Below, piece by piece: positions 39,713 through 49,444 of a DNA stretch of 55,337 bases. A program made the position numbers and the translations under genes. The stretch is from Ferruginibacter sp. Its GTDB lineage: Bacteria > Bacteroidota > Bacteroidia > Chitinophagales > Chitinophagaceae. The notes below the pieces were generated by a model. The model ran no database searches. It was not told the origin of the DNA and saw only the letters and a list, made by a program, of their open reading frames with translations. Positions within the stretch are counted from its first letter, which is position 1. Every line of letters starts with the position of its first letter. The stretch covers positions 1 to 55,337 of the forward strand of contig JACMKX010000106.1 of the NCBI GenBank assembly GCA_014379905.1, written 5' to 3'.

Positions 39713-42700
39713 ATGAGAAAAATTCTGCTATTGAAATTCTTCTGTGGTCTACTGGTGCTGTATAGTTTCCCTGTATTTGCTCAGGATAAAACTATTGCCG
39801 GCCAGGTTACAGGAGACGGTAACAAGCCGTTAAGCGATGTAACCGTAACCGTTAAAGGCACATCTGCAGCTACAAAAACAGATGCTAATGGTTACTACAG
39901 TATCAAAGCGCCTGCCAATGCTACCCTGGTATTTACATTTGTAGATTACCAACGCAGCGAAGTAAATGTGGGTGACCGCACTACTGTAAATGCTGCCATG
40001 ACAGCAAGCAAAAAACAGATGGATGAAGTGGTGGTAACAGCCCTGGGTATCTCCAGAAATAAAAGAGCCCTTGCATCTTCCAGCCAGACTGTAAGTGGTA
40101 CCGACCTTGCTGAAAGTCAGCGGGAGAACGTGTTGACAGCACTTGCAGGAAGAGTGGCAGGTGTGAATATTACCACTACCACCGGTATGCCGGGCGCTTC
40201 CACTGGTATTATATTAAGAGGTGCCGTATCAATGGATGGTAACAACCAGCCGCTGATCATTATCGACGGTTTACCTACGGACAACTCTACATTTTCACAG
40301 GGAAACCTGGTATCTGACGGGCCTAACAGGAACAATGATTATACTAACCGTTTGGCAGATCTAAACCCGAACGATATTGAAAGCATTACGGTTTTAAAAG
40401 GACCGGAAGCTACCGCATTGTATGGTAACGGAGGTGCTTCCGGCGCCCTGATCATTACCACACGTAAAGCCAAAGCCGGAAAGGCAGCCCTCAATTATGA
40501 TTATGATTTCAGGGGTGAAAAGGTTTATCGCTTTGCAGACATACAAAAGGTATACGGAAGAGGTTCCGCAAATGTTGCCAATCCTTTGGTAAGAACATTT
40601 TTCGGACCTAAATATGCTGACACTACTAAATTGTATGATAATGTGGAGGATTTTTTTAAAACCGGCATCACCAATAAACACAATATGAGTGTGGAAGCCG
40701 GCTCAGAAAAAATTTCTTATCGTTTTTCTGCCAACGTAATTAACCAGGAAGGAATTGTGCGTGAAACTGGTTATGACAGGTATTCATTCCGCTTAACAGG
40801 TAATGCAATATTATCTCCAAAAGTAGAAATGCAAACCACACTGAATTATGTAAATACTAAAAATGCTAAAGCTACCAAAGGGCAGTTTGGCTTTTTATTA
40901 GGGCTGTATACCTGGCCAAGCGATGATGATGTTAAAAACTTTCTTAACCCGGATGGTACCAGAAACAGGATCGATGACGCTTCCGCCACCGAAATTGATA
41001 ACCCGTACTGGGATGCTACTAAGAACAGGAGTGAAGATGTAAATAACAGGTTTTTGGGTAACACAAACCTTACCTATAAAGCTACCGACTGGCTTACATT
41101 AAAATCAACCATCGGTATAGATCAATATACAACCAATGGTTTTACGGTAACACATCCGCAATCACGTAATGGTATTACACCAAAAGGACAATTGGAAAAC
41201 TTTACTGAAATAAGCAGGTTGATCAGTGGGCAATTTACCGGTATTGTTAGAAAGGATTTCGGAAACATTACCAACCAGCTGGTAGCAGGTTTTGCGTTTG
41301 ACCAGAGAGAATATGAAGTAAACGCTGTATCAGGAACTACCTTCTATTTGCCTGATTATGTTAGTATCAATAATACTGATCCTATAACACAACGTTCCAA
41401 ACAAACATTGAACCGCATAAGAAATGTAGGTTGGTTTGGCCAGTTGGAAACAGGTTACAAAAATTATGCGTTCCTTACACTTTCCGGCAGGTATGACGGT
41501 GCCTCTACCCTGGTAAGGCCCGGAATGACCATTGATGAAAAAACCGAGAATGCATTTTTCTTTTACCCGGCGGTGGGTTTAAGTTTCGTGTTTTCTGAAT
41601 TCACAAAATCCGTTAACTGGTTAAGTTATGGTAAGCTCAGGTTCTCTGCGGGTAAAACCGGTAAAACAACCAAAACACCTTATGTAACTTCATCAAGGTA
41701 TGCACCTGCACAATCAACAGGCGGCGGTTTTTCACTGAGTGTTTTTGGCGGAAACAATTTATTAAAACCTGAATTCACTCATAATATTGAGATAGGTACA
41801 GAGATGAAATTCCTGAACAACAGGATCGGTTTGGATTTTGCCTACTATAGGTTAAAAAGTGTGAACCAGATTGTTGCTCCAAGGTTAAGTTATGCCACAG
41901 GAGCCATTTTAAAATACCTGAATGGTGGTGAAGTAGTAAACCAGGGTGTTGAACTTACCGTAACGGCTAACCCGGTAAAAACTAATAATTTCAACTGGGA
42001 TATGATCATCAACTTTGATAAAAACAAAAATGAGATCAAAAAAATGCCTGCAGATCTGCCTATTTTCTACATTTCAGATTATGATCTGGTTGGCTTTGGC
42101 GGGGTAAAAGCATTTTACCAGGTAGGTTCTTCCCTGAGTGCACTGGGTGTTGAAGCAACAGGTGCAACAAAATTCCAACGCAACCTACAAGGTAAGCTCA
42201 TCATCAATCCTGCCAATGGGTTGCCTATCAGGGATACTGTTCCCAATTTGTTAGGCGACAGGAACCCTGATTTCCAAATGGGTATCGGTCAAAAATTCAG
42301 GTTTAAGAATTGGTCCTTAAATATGAATTTTGACATAAGAAGAGGCGGTGATATTTACAATGCCAATGAAGCTTACTTATCTATCAACGGCCTTGGTACA
42401 AGAACCCTCGACAGGGACCAGGCACGTGTAATTGAAGGCGTATTGAGAGATGGCCTGGAAAATACAGCCAACCCAACAGCCAATAACATATCTATTACTC
42501 CGGCTTATCAGAATGGTTTTTATAACTCCCAATACAATATCGAAGACTTTATTGAAAAAGATATAAGCTGGATAAGATTAAGGGATATTACGCTGAGTTA
42601 TAACCTGACTCCATGGTTGTTGAAAAAACAGAAGGTGGTAAAAGGTGGTTCAGTATATGTAACTGCTACAGATGTTTTCCTGATCACTAATTACACAGGT

Positions 42701-42820
42701 GCTGATCCTAATGTTAGTGGCTTAAACGCCTCTGTTGGTGGTTATGGAGCCATTGGTTACGATTACGGAGCCCTGGCACTTCCTTTGGGAATAAATGTGG
42801 GCGTTAAAGTAAACTTCTAA
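39713..42820 (+). CDS. SusC/RagA-type TonB-linked outer membrane transporter
   Basis: A 1035-residue outer-membrane importer. A signal peptide ends F-P-V-F-A-Q (about 24). Next is a carboxypeptidase-regulatory-like domain (about 25-105; IAGQVTGDGNKPLSDVTVTV), then the SusC-type hinge DEVVVTALGISRNKRAL, the plug (VAGVNITTTTGMPGASTGI, LIIIDGLPTDNS, ITVLKGPEATALYG) and a 22-strand barrel ending LGINVGVKVNF. It imports a ligand caught by the SusD partner, powered by TonB. I start at 39713 because a signal peptide begins there; 19 earlier codons (39656) do not look like part of it. Confidence 0.95.
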   Translation: MRKILLLKFFCGLLVLYSFPVFAQDKTIAGQVTGDGNKPLSDVTVTVKGTSAATKTDANGYYSIKAPANATLVFTFVDYQRSEVNVGDRTTVNAAMTASKKQMDEVVVTALGISRNKRALASSSQTVSGTDLAESQRENVLTALAGRVAGVNITTTTGMPGASTGIILRGAVSMDGNNQPLIIIDGLPTDNSTFSQGNLVSDGPNRNNDYTNRLADLNPNDIESITVLKGPEATALYGNGGASGALIITTRKAKAGKAALNYDYDFRGEKVYRFADIQKVYGRGSANVANPLVRTFFGPKYADTTKLYDNVEDFFKTGITNKHNMSVEAGSEKISYRFSANVINQEGIVRETGYDRYSFRLTGNAILSPKVEMQTTLNYVNTKNAKATKGQFGFLLGLYTWPSDDDVKNFLNPDGTRNRIDDASATEIDNPYWDATKNRSEDVNNRFLGNTNLTYKATDWLTLKSTIGIDQYTTNGFTVTHPQSRNGITPKGQLENFTEISRLISGQFTGIVRKDFGNITNQLVAGFAFDQREYEVNAVSGTTFYLPDYVSINNTDPITQRSKQTLNRIRNVGWFGQLETGYKNYAFLTLSGRYDGASTLVRPGMTIDEKTENAFFFYPAVGLSFVFSEFTKSVNWLSYGKLRFSAGKTGKTTKTPYVTSSRYAPAQSTGGGFSLSVFGGNNLLKPEFTHNIEIGTEMKFLNNRIGLDFAYYRLKSVNQIVAPRLSYATGAILKYLNGGEVVNQGVELTVTANPVKTNNFNWDMIINFDKNKNEIKKMPADLPIFYISDYDLVGFGGVKAFYQVGSSLSALGVEATGATKFQRNLQGKLIINPANGLPIRDTVPNLLGDRNPDFQMGIGQKFRFKNWSLNMNFDIRRGGDIYNANEAYLSINGLGTRTLDRDQARVIEGVLRDGLENTANPTANNISITPAYQNGFYNSQYNIEDFIEKDISWIRLRDITLSYNLTPWLLKKQKVVKGGSVYVTATDVFLITNYTGADPNVSGLNASVGGYGAIGYDYGALALPLGINVGVKVNF

Positions 42821-42838
42821 AAAATTAAAAATATTAAA

Positions 42839-44350
42839 ATGAAAAAAATATTAATCTTCTCAACTTTTGCAGCCCTGCTTTCCACGGGTTGTAAAAAGTA
42901 CCTGGATGTGAATGAGGATCCGAGAACACCGCAGCTGGTAACTGCAGAATCTTTATTGCCCCCAATGCTGGAGAGAATCACCAATGGTATCGGGCTGGAT
43001 GCAAGGTTTACAAGCAAATATGTACAAAACTTTGCAAATCCTGCAACCTTCGATGTTTTTGAAGGACACGGTCCGGCTTCACCCTTACAGGGAACTGAAT
43101 TATGGTCCACGATGTACCTTCGTTTGGGTAAAGCCGTAGACCAGATGATAGCTGATGCCGAGGCAAATGAAAAATGGAACTATGGCGGTATTGCCAAAGC
43201 ACTGAGAGCATGGGGCTGGCAGACATGCACAGATCATTTTGGAGAAATGATCCTCAAAGAAGCATGGATAGATGATAAATACATTTTCAATTATGATACG
43301 CAGGAAGAAATTTATGCAGAAGTTGAAAAAAATTGCATGGAAGCGCTGGAATATTTCCGCAAGCCAACTACCAAACCGATCCTGCCATCAAGCGATATTA
43401 TGTTTGCCGGTAATAAAGATCGCTGGATAAGATTTACCTATGGTATTTTAGCACGCAATGCGCATCATATTTCCAACAAAGCTTCATACGATCCTGCGAA
43501 AGTAATTGAGTATTGTGATTCTTCACTGAGATCGAATGCCGACAACGCTGCGATTGATCACCTGGGTACTATTACTGCCAATTCAAATGCTATGGGAGCT
43601 TTGAGAGCTAACTATAACAGCTACATTCAGTCAAGTACTATTTTAAAAATGCTGAATGGTTACCATAGATCCGTAAGTGTTGTTGATCCAAGGATCAACA
43701 GTATGCTGGTTAAAAGTGCCGATGGCAATTTTTATGGTGCTGATCCTACTTTCGGTGATCTGAATGCTTTACCGGCTACTAATGTAAAAAGGATTCCAAA
43801 TATCCAGGGAGCAACAGTTGGCACCAACGCCAACAGGTATTTATTCCAGAGTACTACCAGGATGCCCATCATGACCTACTTCGAAATACAGTTTATGAAA
43901 GCGGAGGCTGCATTTAAGGCCAGCAATCCAACCCTGGCATATAATGCCTACAGGGAAGGGGTAGATAAAGCCATCGATTTTGTAAATGTATACGGCGCAG
44001 TACCGGTAACTGCTCCTGAAAAAACAGCTTACCTGGCAAGTGCTTCTGTTGCACAAACTTCAGGTGATCTTAGATTATCTGATATTATGAGCCAGAAATA
44101 CATTGCTTTATGGGGCTGGAACTTTGAAGAAACCTGGGTTGACCTCAGGAGGTATGATTACGATACCTTAGTATTCAGGGGCTATACTATTCCTGTATTG
44201 GAACGATTAAATATTAATAACGGCGGTAAACTGGTTCAACGTTTTAAACCGCAAAATACCGAGTTCCTTTATAATGTAGCCGCACTCACAGCACTGGGAG
44301 CTTTCAGTGCTGATTACCATACAAAAGAAATGTGGTTTACTCAACCTTAA
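42839..44350 (+). CDS. SusD/RagB-type surface nutrient-binding lipoprotein
   Basis: A 503-residue lipoprotein (signal MKKILIFSTFAALLSTGC, lipid C18) with the usual K-K-Y-L-D-V-N-E-D-P after the cysteine. The helical TPR-like SusD scaffold is seen in FMKAEAAFKASNPTLAYNAY and in QKYIALWGWNFEETWVDLRRY. The sequence is closer to the SusD-like group with the N-E-D-P-R-T-P start than to starch-type SusD. It pairs with the upstream SusC (gap 18 bp). No glycoside hydrolase is in this operon, so the ligand may not be a polysaccharide. Confidence 0.93.
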   Translation: MKKILIFSTFAALLSTGCKKYLDVNEDPRTPQLVTAESLLPPMLERITNGIGLDARFTSKYVQNFANPATFDVFEGHGPASPLQGTELWSTMYLRLGKAVDQMIADAEANEKWNYGGIAKALRAWGWQTCTDHFGEMILKEAWIDDKYIFNYDTQEEIYAEVEKNCMEALEYFRKPTTKPILPSSDIMFAGNKDRWIRFTYGILARNAHHISNKASYDPAKVIEYCDSSLRSNADNAAIDHLGTITANSNAMGALRANYNSYIQSSTILKMLNGYHRSVSVVDPRINSMLVKSADGNFYGADPTFGDLNALPATNVKRIPNIQGATVGTNANRYLFQSTTRMPIMTYFEIQFMKAEAAFKASNPTLAYNAYREGVDKAIDFVNVYGAVPVTAPEKTAYLASASVAQTSGDLRLSDIMSQKYIALWGWNFEETWVDLRRYDYDTLVFRGYTIPVLERLNINNGGKLVQRFKPQNTEFLYNVAALTALGAFSADYHTKEMWFTQP

Positions 44351-44361
44351 AAAAATTGAAT

Positions 44362-45126
44362 ATGAAAATAAAATTCTTAATAGCAATTTGTATCTCTTTT
44401 GCGTTTTTTGGATGCAAGAAAGAAGTAAAAACAACCTACACTTTTGATGATACTTCTGATAAGGCATATCTGAAAGTGATACATGTAGTCAGCAACGCAT
44501 TAGTAACTCCCACGAGTGCTGCAATAGCGCCGGTTAACGTATACCTGGATGGTGAAAAAATAAATGGCACGCCGGTTACGGCTGGCAGCGGGGTGTATCC
44601 GGGACTTGAGTTCGCAGCTGTAAAATCAGGTGCTGCTGTTTCAATGAATGTAAAAATGTTTACAGGAGCCACTACACCCGAGGTAGATATACTTACGAAA
44701 AGTATTAGCCTGGAAAAAGGTGGATTGTATTCAGCGTTTTTAACTGATACTATTCCTACAGCCGACGTTTTGTTGGTTAAGGAAGACCTGAGTGCGGTTG
44801 CCGATTCAGGTAAATATTTTATTCGTTTTGTAAATCTTACGCCCTTGTCTGCTGGTTATGATCTTTATGCAACCACTGACCTCGCTATGGCTTTTACAAA
44901 TGTTCCTTATAAAACAGCTTCTCCATTTATACAGTTACCTGTAGGTTCGGGTGCAAGATCATTTGGAATAAGAAGAACTGGTGTTGCAACCAATCTGGCC
45001 ACTGCTTCGGTTACCCCTGTTGCAGGAAGGATGTATACGATCATTAGTTATGGAATAGATGGAGGCACTGGTGTAAGGGTTGTAAAACCCGCATTCTATA
45101 CCACCAGGTTTCAGACACCTCTATAA
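44362..45126 (+). CDS. DUF4397-like surface lipoprotein of the susCD operon
   Basis: A 254-residue lipoprotein (MKIKFLIAICISFAFFGC, lipid C18) with two Ig-like beta domains of DUF4397 style: YLKVIHVVSNA...VNVYLDGEKIN and YFIRFVNLTPLSAGYDLYATTD. Such domains occur in third genes of SusCD operons and may assist ligand binding on the cell surface. Starts 11 bp after the susD stop codon; an ATG-equivalent start at 44332 would overlap susD and precede the signal. A bidirectional terminator follows. Confidence 0.8.
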   Translation: MKIKFLIAICISFAFFGCKKEVKTTYTFDDTSDKAYLKVIHVVSNALVTPTSAAIAPVNVYLDGEKINGTPVTAGSGVYPGLEFAAVKSGAAVSMNVKMFTGATTPEVDILTKSISLEKGGLYSAFLTDTIPTADVLLVKEDLSAVADSGKYFIRFVNLTPLSAGYDLYATTDLAMAFTNVPYKTASPFIQLPVGSGARSFGIRRTGVATNLATASVTPVAGRMYTIISYGIDGGTGVRVVKPAFYTTRFQTPL

Positions 45127-45146
45127 AATAAAAAGATTCATCTTTG

Positions 45147-45181
45147 AAAAAGGCCATAACGATAACAGTTATGGCCTTTTT
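45147..45181. terminator. Bidirectional terminator between the susCD operon and the SpmAB-like gene
   Basis: AAAAAGGCCATAAC and GTTATGGCCTTTTT form a perfect hairpin around a 7-nt loop, with A-run and T-run on each side. It lies 20 bp after the last sus gene and 33 bp from the convergent SpmAB-like gene. Confidence 0.92.
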
Positions 45182-45214
45182 ATATCTTTTTAAACCTGCT
45201 TCACAAAATGCTTC

Positions 45215-46615
45215 TTATCCAAAAAAGAAGTAACAAAGCAATATAGAAGTAATAATTCCCACCAGGTCGGCCAGCAACATTGCGCCCACGGCATACCTGG
45301 TATTTTTTACGGATACTGCACCAAAGTAAACAGCGATCACATAAAAAGTAGTATCGCTGGAACCCTGTAGCACACAGGACAGTCGCCCGGCAAAAGAATC
45401 AGCGCCATAGGTTTTCATCGTATCCACCATCATTCCCCTGGCGGCACCCCCGCTGAAAGGTTTTACCAACGCAGTGGGCAACCCATCCACAAAACGGGTG
45501 TCTGTTCCCATCATGGCAAACAAAGATTTTACGCCGCTGATGAGCATATCAAAACTGCCGCTCGTGCGCAGTAAACTAATGGCCACCAGCATGCCTACCA
45601 GGTAGGGAATAATTCTTACCGCCGTTTCAAAACCACCCTTTGCGCCTTCTACAAATGCATCAAAAACATCTATTTTTTTATACAAGCCGCCCAGCACAAT
45701 AGCTATGAAGATCAATAAAATAAGGCCGCTGCTTAAATTGCCGGAAAACAACTGCACTGCATCGGTATCAAGGCTTTTAATATATACTACCAGGGCGGCA
45801 ATAATGGCTGATAATCCCCCGATCCAACCCAAAATTACGGGTTGAAAAATATTGATCTTCTGCCTGAAACTTACAATAAACATGGCGGCAATAGTGGCTA
45901 CAAAAGTGGCGATCATGCAGGGAATAAAAATATCCATCGGGTTGGCTGCTTTAGCTGCCGATCGCAGGGCTATGATGCTAACCGGGATCAATGTAAGCCC
46001 CGAAGCATGCAAACAAAGAAACATGATCTGGGGGTTGGAAGCAACCGACTTATTCGGATTCAGTTCCTGCAGACTTTCCATGGCTTTAATGCCGAATGGA
46101 GTAGCCGCATTATCGAGGCCCAATAAATTAGCAGAAAAATTCATCGTCATATGCCCCATAGAAGGGTGCCCTTTGGGAATTTCCGGGAAAATGCGGGAGA
46201 AAAAAGGGCCGATAATCTTCGATAAAAAGCGAATGCCCCCCGCCCTTTCGGCAATACTCATCAGCCCCATGAACAAAGCCATGAAACCTATCAGCCGCAG
46301 GCAAAGCGTTACTGCTGTCTGGCAGGTTTCTACTATACCATCGGCAGATTGTGTACGGAAACTAAGTAATTGGCTGTTTTGATAGCGGATGGTTTTATTG
46401 TCTCCATCTGTAATAACCTTGTTACTGTCCAGCCTGGCAAGAAACGCAGCATCAGCAGCACTGCTGTCTGTAGTTTTCAATTTAATTGTATCTCCCGTTT
46501 TGCCGGTTACCATTTGCATGAACACCGTTTTGCCATCGGCAGAACTCAGGGCTTTAATACCCGCTACCACAATTGCTATTATAATAAATGCCGACCAGAT
46601 CCTGCTTAATGCCAT
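45215..46615 (-). CDS. SpmA/SpmB-type nucleoside-recognition (Gate) domain membrane protein, fused
   Basis: A 466-residue membrane protein that joins SpmA-like (about 80-255; MGHMTMNFSANLLGLDNAATPFGIKAMESLQ in part) and SpmB-like (about 310-466; VRIIPYLVGMLVAISLLR and KPFSGGAARGMM, then LQGSSDTTFYVIAVYFGAV) halves. In Bacillus these proteins act in spore core dehydration, yet fused forms are widespread in non-sporulating Bacteroidota and their role there is unknown. About ten hydrophobic helices are predicted. All conserved N-A-A-T-P and S-D-T-T-F-Y blocks are intact. Confidence 0.9.
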   Translation of the reverse strand: MALSRIWSAFIIIAIVVAGIKALSSADGKTVFMQMVTGKTGDTIKLKTTDSSAADAAFLARLDSNKVITDGDNKTIRYQNSQLLSFRTQSADGIVETCQTAVTLCLRLIGFMALFMGLMSIAERAGGIRFLSKIIGPFFSRIFPEIPKGHPSMGHMTMNFSANLLGLDNAATPFGIKAMESLQELNPNKSVASNPQIMFLCLHASGLTLIPVSIIALRSAAKAANPMDIFIPCMIATFVATIAAMFIVSFRQKINIFQPVILGWIGGLSAIIAALVVYIKSLDTDAVQLFSGNLSSGLILLIFIAIVLGGLYKKIDVFDAFVEGAKGGFETAVRIIPYLVGMLVAISLLRTSGSFDMLISGVKSLFAMMGTDTRFVDGLPTALVKPFSGGAARGMMVDTMKTYGADSFAGRLSCVLQGSSDTTFYVIAVYFGAVSVKNTRYAVGAMLLADLVGIITSILLCYFFFG

Positions 46616-46753
46616 ATGAAAGGGGTTGAAGGTTCAAAAGTTCAAAGTTGAACTTTCAGTTATTGAAAATTTGTGCCATACCAGCACCTGTTTAATTATT
46701 CAAAGTCCAAAAACGGAAGTTACATTAATATCGGAAAAGAAAAATGCAAGCCT

Positions 46754-46761
46754 TACCTTTG
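46754..46761 (+). promoter_or_regulatory. -7 element, likely ychF promoter
   Basis: TACCTTTG is an exact TAnnTTTG box 60 bp before the ychF start codon. No clear -33 TTG at the usual distance. Confidence 0.5.
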
Positions 46762-46821
46762 CGGGCGAAAAAGATAAACCGGCGACCGGTATCTAATAAT
46801 TAAGCACTTATCATTTAAAAA

Positions 46822-47919
46822 ATGGCATTACAAGCAGGCATCGTTGGCCTACCCAACGTAGGAAAATCAACTTTATTCAACGCAGTTAGTAATAGTGCAA
46901 AAGCACAGGCAAGCAACTACAGGTTCTGCACCATCGAACCCAATACGGGCCTGGTAAATGTTCCAGATCCCAGGCTGAACAAACTGGCACAGCTGGTTCA
47001 ACCGGAAAGAGTTGTTCCAACGCAGATAGAGATCGTTGACATTGCCGGCCTGGTGCGTGGTGCGAGCAAAGGTGAAGGCCTGGGCAATAAGTTCCTGGCA
47101 AATATCCGCGAAGTAGATGCCATCATACAGGTGATCCGTTGTTTTGAAGACGAAAATATTTTAAGGGAGGAAGGACCTATCAATCCTATTGGCGATAAAG
47201 AAATAATTGAAACCGAATTGCAGCTGAAAGACCTGGAGAGCGTTGACAAAAAAATGCAGCGCAGCGAAAAAATGGCCAAAACAGATCCAAAAGCAAAGAT
47301 CGAACTGGACATACTGGCCCGTTGTAAAGAGCATTTGGAAAAAGGGAAAAATATTATTTCCCTTGATTTGAGTAAAGAAGAAAAAGTGGCGATTGCTGAT
47401 TTGTTCCTCTTAACTGATAAGCCGGTTTTATATGTGGCCAATGTAGATGAGGCAAGTATGCATACAGGTAATAAATTTTCTGATGCTTTGATTGAAGGCG
47501 TAAAAAATGAAGGCAACGAAGTGATCATTATGACCAATGCCGTGGAAGCACAAATCGCCGAGTTTGAAGACGCAGATGATAAAGCCATGTTCATGGAAGA
47601 ATATAAAATGACAGAACCGGCGTTGGACAGGCTGATCCACTCTACTTATAAACTACTCAACTTATCTACTTACTTCACCGCAGGTGTACAGGAAGTAAGA
47701 GCCTGGACCATTCACAAAGGCTGGAAAGCACCCCAGGCCGCCAGCGTTATTCATACAGATTTTGAAAAAGGATTTATTAAAGCGGAAGTTATAGGATACG
47801 ACGATTTTGTAACCTATGGTTCAGAAGCTGCCTGCAGGGATAACGGAAGGTTAAGAATTGAAGGAAAAGAATACCTGGTGAAAGATGGGGATGTGATGCA
47901 TTTTAGATTTAATGTTTGA
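46822..47919 (+). CDS. ychF: Redox-regulated ATPase YchF (OLA1 family)
   Basis: A 365-residue P-loop protein of the Obg/YchF group. G1 is GIVGLPNVGKSTLFNAV, G3 is DIAGLVRGASKGEGLGNKFL (no catalytic Q, as in the HAS-type ATPases), and the G4 site is N-V-D-E in YVANVDEAS instead of NKxD. That change is why YchF prefers ATP over GTP. A coiled-coil segment (about 130-190) and a C-terminal TGS domain (FTAGVQEVRAWTIHKGWKAPQAA) complete the family layout. It binds ribosomes and is linked to stress responses. Confidence 0.97.
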   Translation: MALQAGIVGLPNVGKSTLFNAVSNSAKAQASNYRFCTIEPNTGLVNVPDPRLNKLAQLVQPERVVPTQIEIVDIAGLVRGASKGEGLGNKFLANIREVDAIIQVIRCFEDENILREEGPINPIGDKEIIETELQLKDLESVDKKMQRSEKMAKTDPKAKIELDILARCKEHLEKGKNIISLDLSKEEKVAIADLFLLTDKPVLYVANVDEASMHTGNKFSDALIEGVKNEGNEVIIMTNAVEAQIAEFEDADDKAMFMEEYKMTEPALDRLIHSTYKLLNLSTYFTAGVQEVRAWTIHKGWKAPQAASVIHTDFEKGFIKAEVIGYDDFVTYGSEAACRDNGRLRIEGKEYLVKDGDVMHFRFNV

Positions 47920-47928
47920 TTTTATTAC

Positions 47929-47963
47929 ACGAATTGAAAGAATTACACGAATTACACGAATTA
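47929..47963. repeat. ACACGAATT 9-bp tandem repeat
   Basis: attgaaaga, attacacga, attacacga, att: a 9-bp array just after the ychF stop codon. It is the reverse complement of the AATTCGTG family at 5134-5275. Confidence 0.7.
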
Positions 47964-47979
47964 AATACTACTCAAATGC

Positions 47980-48015
47980 AAAGGCTTCCATTATCTGGAA
48001 GCCTCTGCTTTTGTA
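47980..48015 (+). terminator. Intrinsic terminator after ychF
   Basis: GGCTTCCA and TGGAAGCC form an 8-bp stem with loop TTATC, extended by outer AAAG/CTTT-like pairs (GCAAA...TCTGCTTTTG), and followed by a T-rich stretch. It ends the plus-strand ychF transcript. Confidence 0.7.
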
Positions 48016-48093
48016 TTTAGTTGCAATTCCTCCCCTTTTGGCAGGAAGATGTAAACTTTCTTATTCCTTATTCATTGTTCAGTATTCTGCCTT

Positions 48094-49404
48094 CTACTGA
48101 GGAAACAACACCTGGTCAATCTTATGCATCACACCATTGATATAATGTTGATCGCTGCTGCCAGTTGGTAACGGGTTGATTAGCAGATTAGATGCTGTTG
48201 GATTTGCCAGGCCTTTTACTGTAGCAGCAGAAACAACAGGACCGGTAAAGGTTGCAGCTACGGTTACACCAGGGTGAGCAGGAACAGCAGAATTTAAGAA
48301 AGTAGGTATCGCTGTTGCTGTTGCAGGCAGGTTAGGCGTAAAAGCTCTTTGACCAAAGAATAAATGGTAGGCCAATATCCCTTTTACGGCTGTAGCCGTG
48401 AGGAAAGGATAGAGCGCCGGGTTCTGGAATACTGTCGGCGACGATGTTAATGCAGTGGTTTGAGCCGGGGCATTAGCAGTGGCAAAAGCAGTAGCCGCAG
48501 CGTCAGCCTGTGCTGGTGTAGCACCGCCACCAATTGCCGCAGCGTAAGCACCCTGGTACAATTGGCCGTAAACTACAGGGTAGGCCTGTACATATAATGC
48601 GCCCTGGAAAGCCGCATCAGTTGGAGCAAATAAAGTCAGGTTTAATCCCGGTGCAATTGACTGGGTACCTAGCAGGTAAGCTAAAGACGATCCTGGAGCA
48701 GCACCGCTGTCAGCTCTTGCTATAGCAGCTTTTAAGAAGGTAAGACCTGCATCCGAATTGATCCTGTCCAGTAACAAAGTACTGGGCGGTACTGCTACTG
48801 CGGCGGTACTGTGAATAATACCATTTCCAGCCATACGATTAGGTGCAATAACAGGTATATTATTTAACCACGCACCATTTGTTCTTGTGCTTACATAACC
48901 GTCAAATCTCAGGAACGGGCTTGCTGCCGGGTTAGGATTCAACAAAGTTGGATAAGGTAAATTTGCAAACGTAGCGCCGAATGAGGAGGTGAGCACTGCC
49001 TGGGGGAGCGTCTGGTATTGTACAATACCGGCTGCACTGGCTACAGGTAAGTTAGTATTGATGAATTTTACATACACCGAGTCAGGGGCACCCGAAGGTG
49101 GAATAAGACCACCACTTGCGCCGCTTACAAACTGCCGTACAGCTGCGTTGTTAGGCGAAAATAAGGTGAACCTTTTTGCTTTATCATTGAAAATGGGAAG
49201 CAAACTGCTTCGCACTATTACTTTATAAAACAAACTATCATCCGCACTTAATTTCAATGTATCTCCTATGGCCTTTGCCGGCGAAGGTAATGGAGTAGGA
49301 ATGGGATCAAAATCCTGGGGCGCTTTATTACAGGCCGTAATGGTAGCAATAGCAGCAACAATTGCCAGCGTACCGTTTTTTATATGATTCTTATAAAATG
49401 TCAT
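48094..49404 (-). CDS. Fasciclin (FAS1) domain lipoprotein
   Basis: A 436-residue lipoprotein (AIATITAC, lipid C25) with two FAS1 domains, at about 55-205 and 207-436. FAS1 marks are FTLFSPNNAAVRQF and LTLFAPTDAAFQ (box 1), NGIIHSTAAV and YINGVMHKIDQVLFP (box 2). Domain 2 holds a long alanine-rich insertion (about 275-330; A-A-A-I-G-G-G-A-T-P-A-Q-A-D-A-A-A-T-A). FAS1 proteins mediate adhesion or binding. It lies 40 bp downstream of a TonB receptor gene, as SusD does after SusC, and may play the ligand-binding role. Confidence 0.92.
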   Translation of the reverse strand: MTFYKNHIKNGTLAIVAAIATITACNKAPQDFDPIPTPLPSPAKAIGDTLKLSADDSLFYKVIVRSSLLPIFNDKAKRFTLFSPNNAAVRQFVSGASGGLIPPSGAPDSVYVKFINTNLPVASAAGIVQYQTLPQAVLTSSFGATFANLPYPTLLNPNPAASPFLRFDGYVSTRTNGAWLNNIPVIAPNRMAGNGIIHSTAAVAVPPSTLLLDRINSDAGLTFLKAAIARADSGAAPGSSLAYLLGTQSIAPGLNLTLFAPTDAAFQGALYVQAYPVVYGQLYQGAYAAAIGGGATPAQADAAATAFATANAPAQTTALTSSPTVFQNPALYPFLTATAVKGILAYHLFFGQRAFTPNLPATATAIPTFLNSAVPAHPGVTVAATFTGPVVSAATVKGLANPTASNLLINPLPTGSSDQHYINGVMHKIDQVLFPQ

Positions 49405-49444
49405 AATTCATAAATTTTTAATTTTAAATATCAACAGCACACGA

